Shown here: positions 5,595-8,924 of the stretch, piece after piece
Layout of the letters: each line of letters opens with the position of its first letter
How positions within the stretch are numbered: the first letter of the stretch is position 1
NCBI GenBank assembly: GCA_937891805.1
Contig: CALATK010000148.1
Location: 1 to 8,924 of the forward strand
Direction: 5' to 3'
DNA: 8,924 nt
Origin: an uncultured Fibrobacter sp.
GTDB lineage: Bacteria > Fibrobacterota > Fibrobacteria > Fibrobacterales > Fibrobacteraceae
Translations under genes and position numbers: made by a program
The notes under the pieces: generated by a model
What the model was told of the DNA's origin: nothing
What the model saw: the letters and a program-made list of their open reading frames with translations, nothing else
The model's database searches: none

Positions 5595-5615
5595 ATAAGA
5601 TTGCAACTTAATAGA

Positions 5616-7193
5616 CTACAACGCAGCGAAAAGTGCCTTCAGCTTTTCGCTGTTTTTGATTCCCGGAGCGTCTTCGACACCGCTGGAGACATCAATCAGC
5701 TCAGGGTGGAATTTTTCGCAAATTGTGCCGACATTTTCGGGGGTGATACCGCCTGCAAGCCAGAGGGGAATGTCGCCCGCTTTTTCGAGGAGAAGCGATT
5801 CGGGGATGGTCTTGCCCGTTCCACCGGGAATGCCTTCCACTTTTGCGTCCAGCAGGATGCGGGGCTCGCCGTGAGTGCGGAGGTCGGCGACGGTCTGGAA
5901 ATCTTCGGGAGTGCCTACGCGGGCGGCGCAGTAGTGGGCGAGGTCGGTGTAGGCATCTGACGGTGTGATTCCGTGGAACTGGACTGCGTCAAGAACACCT
6001 TCACGGGCGAGCTTGATGGCGGTTTTTCCCTCCTCTGAATTCGGGTCGGTAATGACACCCACGAGAATCGGGGTTTCTGATTTGTCTTTGCGAGCGGAGC
6101 GAAGCAATCTCTCCTTAAAACTGCGCACGAATTCTTCGGTAGTCAGGCGTTTGGTGTTGCTGAACACGAATCCCAGCATGTCGGCGCCCAGTTCGGCGGC
6201 AAGCAAGCCGTCTTCGACACGGGTGATGCCGCAGATTTTGACCAGCGGGCGATGAATCAAGGTCCCTGAGTGGTACACTGAGCCTGTCGAAGTGCTTGCC
6301 GAAGGGACAATGTGTTGTTGATGGGCCTTGCGCTCTGCGAGCTGTTCAGCGGAATTTTTCCAGAACCTGCCGCGGGCATTTTCGCACCCGCTTTCGAATG
6401 CAGACACAACTTCTTTTGCAAGGGGCGGATTCTTGGCCACAGCTTCGCCTACCAGGATTCCCGTAAACCCGAGACTGCGGGCATAATCGGCATCGGCGGG
6501 GGTCAAAATTCCCGATTCGAAAACAGCCTTCGCAGGAAGCTTGGTACGCACCGACGCGGGAATCAGCGGGTCGGTGTGGAATGTAGCCAGGTCGCGGGAG
6601 TTCACGCCTGCGACAATGGTTTTCGCGGCGTCTGCCCCGAGTGCGCTCGTGACAACCGAAAGCTTGCGGAAGTCATCTTTTTCGCGAACTTCCACGAAAG
6701 CCTGAATGTCAAAAGACTGCGCTCGCTTCGCCATGCGTACAAGCTGTTCGTCATCCAGAATACGGGCAATGAGGAGCACCGCGTCGGCGCCGCAGCGGTA
6801 CGCGATGTCGATTTCGTCTTCGTAGAGCAAGAAATCCTTGCGGAGCACGGCGCAGGCATGCAAGCCCTGCTGTCGGCGGCGTTCCATCAAATCTGCAACT
6901 GCAATCAAGTCACGGAGCGACCCCTTGAAAAAATTCCCTTCGGTCAGCACCGACACGGCCTGCGCATGGGCCTCGGCGTAAGTCGTTGCAAGCCCTACCG
7001 GATCCAGGTCCGGTGCAATATCACCCTTGGAAGGGGATGCCCGCTTGACCTCAAGAATCGCACCGGCGTTCCCGAGGAATTCCGTATGGCCTACGCGGCG
7101 CTTTTCGGGAATTTCGATGCCAAAGTTAAGCCCAAGCCGTTCGATGTCGGCTTTGCGCATCCGCACTATCTTCGCAAGAATATCTTCGCTCAT
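5616..7193 (-). CDS. trpCF: Bifunctional indole-3-glycerol-phosphate synthase / phosphoribosylanthranilate isomerase
   Basis: The protein (525 residues) carries two consecutive tryptophan-pathway steps: isomerisation of phosphoribosylanthranilate (TrpF, C-terminal) and ring closure to indole-3-glycerol phosphate (TrpC, N-terminal). TrpC (about 1-270) shows EVKRASPSKG (Glu48, Lys50), LRKDF (Lys119), AGVNSRDL (195-202), ESGI (226-229) and GILVGEAV (245-252). TrpF (about 315-525) shows VKICGIT with Cys321, LLDA with Asp449, GGTGKT (457-462), LAGGITPENV and DVSSGVE. The E. coli fusion has the same order but about 450 residues; the excess lies partly in the linker (about 280-313) and in an insert at 362-370, both matching repeat elements. 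The ATG at 7191-7193 is preceded by AAAGG 7 nt upstream; the longer in-frame start at 7244 lies inside a repeat hairpin. It follows trpGD after 116 bp. Confidence 0.95.
   Translation of the reverse strand: MSEDILAKIVRMRKADIERLGLNFGIEIPEKRRVGHTEFLGNAGAILEVKRASPSKGDIAPDLDPVGLATTYAEAHAQAVSVLTEGNFFKGSLRDLIAVADLMERRRQQGLHACAVLRKDFLLYEDEIDIAYRCGADAVLLIARILDDEQLVRMAKRAQSFDIQAFVEVREKDDFRKLSVVTSALGADAAKTIVAGVNSRDLATFHTDPLIPASVRTKLPAKAVFESGILTPADADYARSLGFTGILVGEAVAKNPPLAKEVVSAFESGCENARGRFWKNSAEQLAERKAHQQHIVPSASTSTGSVYHSGTLIHRPLVKICGITRVEDGLLAAELGADMLGFVFSNTKRLTTEEFVRSFKERLLRSARKDKSETPILVGVITDPNSEEGKTAIKLAREGVLDAVQFHGITPSDAYTDLAHYCAARVGTPEDFQTVADLRTHGEPRILLDAKVEGIPGGTGKTIPESLLLEKAGDIPLWLAGGITPENVGTICEKFHPELIDVSSGVEDAPGIKNSEKLKALFAAL
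6084..6110. repeat. Dispersed palindromic repeat inside the trpF coding region
   Basis: The 27-bp segment holds TTGCGAGCGGAGCGAAGCAA, with outer arms TTGC/GCAA and inner GAGC/GAGCG-type symmetry. From memory it matches a repeat family seen between genes in many bacterial genomes (GTCATTGCGAGC...GAAGCAATCT). It encodes residues 362-370 of TrpCF (RLLRSARKD), a spot where other TrpF proteins are shorter, and keeps the frame because it is nine codons long. Confidence 0.65.
6261..6308. repeat. Dispersed palindromic repeat in the TrpC-TrpF linker
   Basis: Outer arms GTCCCT (6262-6267) and AGGGAC (6303-6308) enclose inner arms CACT (6277-6280) and AGTG (6291-6294) around GAGCCTGTCGA. The core resembles the widespread GAGCCTGTCGAAG repeat (recalled, not searched). 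It encodes residues about 296-312 (VPSASTSTGSVYHSGTL), the low-complexity linker between the two enzyme domains, without a stop or frameshift. Confidence 0.65.
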
Positions 7194-7205
7194 TTTGTTG
7201 CCTTT

Positions 7206-7308
7206 GTCATCCTGAACGCTTCCCGTTAAGCCGTCATCCTTCACAACCGAAGGTTGTGAAGGATCCAGGCCTGGATTCTTCGTCCCCTTACAGGGTCCTC
7301 AGAATGAC
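7206..7308. repeat. Mosaic of palindromic repeats in the trpGD-trpCF spacer
   Basis: The 116-bp spacer is mostly palindromes. Arms 7236-7248 and 7252-7264 form a perfect 13-bp hairpin with a GAA loop. ATCCAGGCCTGGAT (7263-7276) is a perfect palindrome. On the minus strand ATTCT and AGAAT enclose CCCT/AGGG (about 7276-7306). The GTCATTCTGAG...GAAGAATC and GTCATCCTGA...GAAGGATC patterns match repeat families known from memory. No hairpin has a U-tract, so trpGD and trpCF are probably still cotranscribed. The structure may affect RNA processing between them. Confidence 0.7.
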
Positions 7309-7309
7309 A

Positions 7310-8905
7310 TTACGAATTCGTTTCGACCTTCACTTCCTCAATCTTTTTCAGGACCGAGCCGTCTTCCATCGCCTTCATGGCCTTGTCGAAGCCTTCCTTG
7401 ATGCTGGCTGCCTTCTTGCTGATGTAGAGGGCGGCACCGGCGTTCAGGGCGCAGGCGTACTTGATGCCCGGGCGGCCCTTGCCGTTCAGCACGTCGAGAG
7501 CGAGGTTGAAGTTGTCGACACCCGTACCGCCGGCGAGGTCTTCGGGATCCACGGAGGGGATGCCGAAGTCCTTGGGGTCGATGCGGTAAGTCTTGTACTC
7601 GCCATCTTCCAGGATTTCGGCGATGGTCGTCGGCACGCACGGAGAAATTTCGTCGTAGCCGTCGTCACTGATGGCGACCATCACGCGCTTCGCGCCGAGG
7701 GCCTTCGCCGCCTTGGTGAAGGGTTCCAGCACGGTCGTGCTATAGACGCCGAGCATTAGGTACTTGGCTTCGGCCGGGTTCGTGAGGGGGCCGAGCAAGT
7801 TCATGATGGTCTTCACGCCGAGAACGCCGCGAACCGGGCCGGCAAAACGCATGGCGCTGTGGTAAACAGGTGCCATCAGGAACACAAAGTTCGTCTTGTC
7901 GATGACGGAGGCTGCCTTTTCGGGAACCATGTCCAGCTTGAAGCCTGCAGCCGTGTAGAAGTCGGCGGCACCGGACTTACTAGAGACAGCACGGTTGCCG
8001 TGCTTTGCAATCTTCGCGCCACAGCTGGCGGCAATCAGGCCAGAGAGCGAGCTCACGTTGAAGCTGCCCTTGCCGTCGCCACCGGTACCCACGATGTCGG
8101 TGAGTTCGTCACCGCTGTAGGGGAACTTGCGCTTCTTGCTGCTGAGTACCTTCGCGCAGCCGGCGATTTCATCGGCAACAGGTCCCTTGCTGGAAAGTGC
8201 GGTCAGGATTGCGGCCATCTGGCGTTCGTCCATGATGCCGTCGGTCAAGTCTTCCATGAACATTTCGGCGGTTTCGCGGCTCAAGTCCTTGCCTTCGGTA
8301 AGCGTGTTCAAGATTCCACGCACGTCAAGCGGTTCGCGACGGTAGTTGAGGAACGCCTTGAAGAATTCGTCAGCGCGTCCGCTGGCGATAGATTCCGGGT
8401 GGAATTGCACGCCCTCAATGGGGAGCGTCTTGTGGCGGATGCCCATGATATCGCCGTCGGTAGCACGCGCGGTCACTTCGAAATCCGGAGAAAGCGTCGC
8501 TTCGTCAACGACCAGGCTGTGGTAACGCGTGAAGATGTTCTTCTTGCCGATGGTGCGGAAGAGTCCCTTGCCGTCCAGGTCGATTTCTTCGGCGATGCCG
8601 TGCTTGATGAACTTGGCCTGCACAATCTTGGCACCGAAGGCGTAACCGATGGCCTGGTGGCCGAGGCACACGCCCAAAATCGGGAGCTTGCCCGCAAAGT
8701 GCTTGATGGCTTCCACGGAGACGCCCGCGTCTTCGGGGCGGCCCGGGCCCGGGCTCACAATAAGGCGGCTCGGGGAGAGCTTTTCGATGTCGGCGATGGT
8801 GCATTCGCGGCTACGGAGCACGCGAATTTCTTCGTTAGTGATTTTTGCAAGCGCCTGATAGACGTTGTAAGTAAAAGAATCGTAGTTGTCGATGATGATG
8901 ATCAT
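7310..8905 (-). CDS. trpGD: Anthranilate synthase glutamine amidotransferase / anthranilate phosphoribosyltransferase fusion
   Basis: This 531-residue protein combines the amidotransferase subunit of anthranilate synthase (TrpG, residues 1-190), which supplies ammonia to TrpE, with TrpD (about 195-531), which attaches anthranilate to phosphoribosyl pyrophosphate. TrpG shows IDNYDSFTYN (5-14), SPGPGRPEDAG (51-61), the nucleophile Cys80 in GVCLGHQ, and His169/Glu171 in FHPES. TrpD shows DIVGTGGDGKGSFNVSS (270-286), KHGNRAVSSKSGAADF (301-316), MAPVYHSAM (344-352), NLLGPLTNP (369-377), DDGYDEIS (414-421) and NAGAAL (488-493). Its length and order match the E. coli fusion. The ATG at 8903-8905 starts the TrpG fold directly, with only a weak CAGAG upstream. 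trpE probably lies beyond the window edge (inference). It is followed by trpCF on the same strand. Confidence 0.95.
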   Translation of the reverse strand: MIIIIDNYDSFTYNVYQALAKITNEEIRVLRSRECTIADIEKLSPSRLIVSPGPGRPEDAGVSVEAIKHFAGKLPILGVCLGHQAIGYAFGAKIVQAKFIKHGIAEEIDLDGKGLFRTIGKKNIFTRYHSLVVDEATLSPDFEVTARATDGDIMGIRHKTLPIEGVQFHPESIASGRADEFFKAFLNYRREPLDVRGILNTLTEGKDLSRETAEMFMEDLTDGIMDERQMAAILTALSSKGPVADEIAGCAKVLSSKKRKFPYSGDELTDIVGTGGDGKGSFNVSSLSGLIAASCGAKIAKHGNRAVSSKSGAADFYTAAGFKLDMVPEKAASVIDKTNFVFLMAPVYHSAMRFAGPVRGVLGVKTIMNLLGPLTNPAEAKYLMLGVYSTTVLEPFTKAAKALGAKRVMVAISDDGYDEISPCVPTTIAEILEDGEYKTYRIDPKDFGIPSVDPEDLAGGTGVDNFNLALDVLNGKGRPGIKYACALNAGAALYISKKAASIKEGFDKAMKAMEDGSVLKKIEEVKVETNS

Positions 8906-8916
8906 AGTTAAACTCT

Positions 8917-8924
8917 GTGGTTAG
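8917..8924 (-). repeat. CTAACCAC octamer upstream of trpGD
   Basis: Second copy of the octamer found at 251-258 before trpB, here 11 nt before the trpGD start and at the very end of the window. The short 8906-8924 stretch holds nothing else recognisable beyond a weak ribosome-binding site (CAGAG). Confidence 0.3.

Noticed and set aside
6312..7229. Long plus-strand ORF opposite trpCF.
   Set aside because: It is antisense to a clearly recognised enzyme with conserved catalytic motifs; the open frame follows from codon bias of trpCF.
7194..7244. Longer start for TrpCF at 7244.
   Set aside because: The extra 17 residues come from a palindromic repeat; the ATG at 7191-7193 has AAAGG upstream and gives the normal TrpC N-terminus.
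7236..7264. Perfect 13-bp hairpin in the trpGD-trpCF spacer as a terminator.
   Set aside because: No T-run follows on either strand, and it fits the surrounding repeat mosaic.
7859..8911. 350-residue plus-strand ORF opposite trpGD.
   Set aside because: Antisense shadow of trpGD, whose motifs cover the whole stretch.

Overview
The window looks like chromosomal DNA from a Gram-negative, Fibrobacter-like bacterium. This placement is an inference: it rests on the trpG-trpD and trpC-trpF fusions together with a set of exported lipoproteins carrying Ser/Tyr-rich linkers and DSI/ADS-type helical stretches. No rRNA, tRNA, transposase, integrase or CRISPR array is visible.

Layout. Tryptophan biosynthesis genes sit on the minus strand at both ends. 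On the right are trpGD (7310-8905) and trpCF (5616-7193). On the left is the first part of trpB (1-235), which runs off the window. Between them lies a plus-strand operon of four genes (1087-5526), so the trp genes are split into two blocks. A bidirectional terminator (5557-5594) separates the convergent ends of the plus operon and trpCF.

Regulation of trpB. The 0.7 kb upstream of trpB holds a readable tryptophan attenuator on the minus strand: a promoter, an 18-residue leader peptide with three consecutive Trp codons, a leader/pause hairpin, a competing antiterminator pairing and an intrinsic terminator. Just upstream is a second, related unit: a near-consensus promoter, a 21-residue ORF that also begins MK...AIRF-like, the same 22-nt motif and another terminator, but no Trp codons. 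It looks like a diverged duplicate or a leader answering to another signal.

Plus-strand operon. A strongly foldable RNA segment (886-1052) precedes a Cys-rich protein with a C-terminal beta-barrel-like domain. A Cys-rich repeat lipoprotein, a small lipoprotein with a Pro/Glu/Lys tail and a lipoprotein with a transglutaminase-like Cys-His-Asp domain follow. Gaps are 9-13 bp, each gene has a Shine-Dalgarno sequence, and all four products carry export signals. The set is probably a cell-envelope module of unknown function.

Repeats. The trpGD-trpCF spacer is largely made of dispersed palindromic repeat sequence. Two more repeat-like elements lie inside the trpCF reading frame without breaking it: one in the linker between the two enzyme domains and one inside the TrpF domain.
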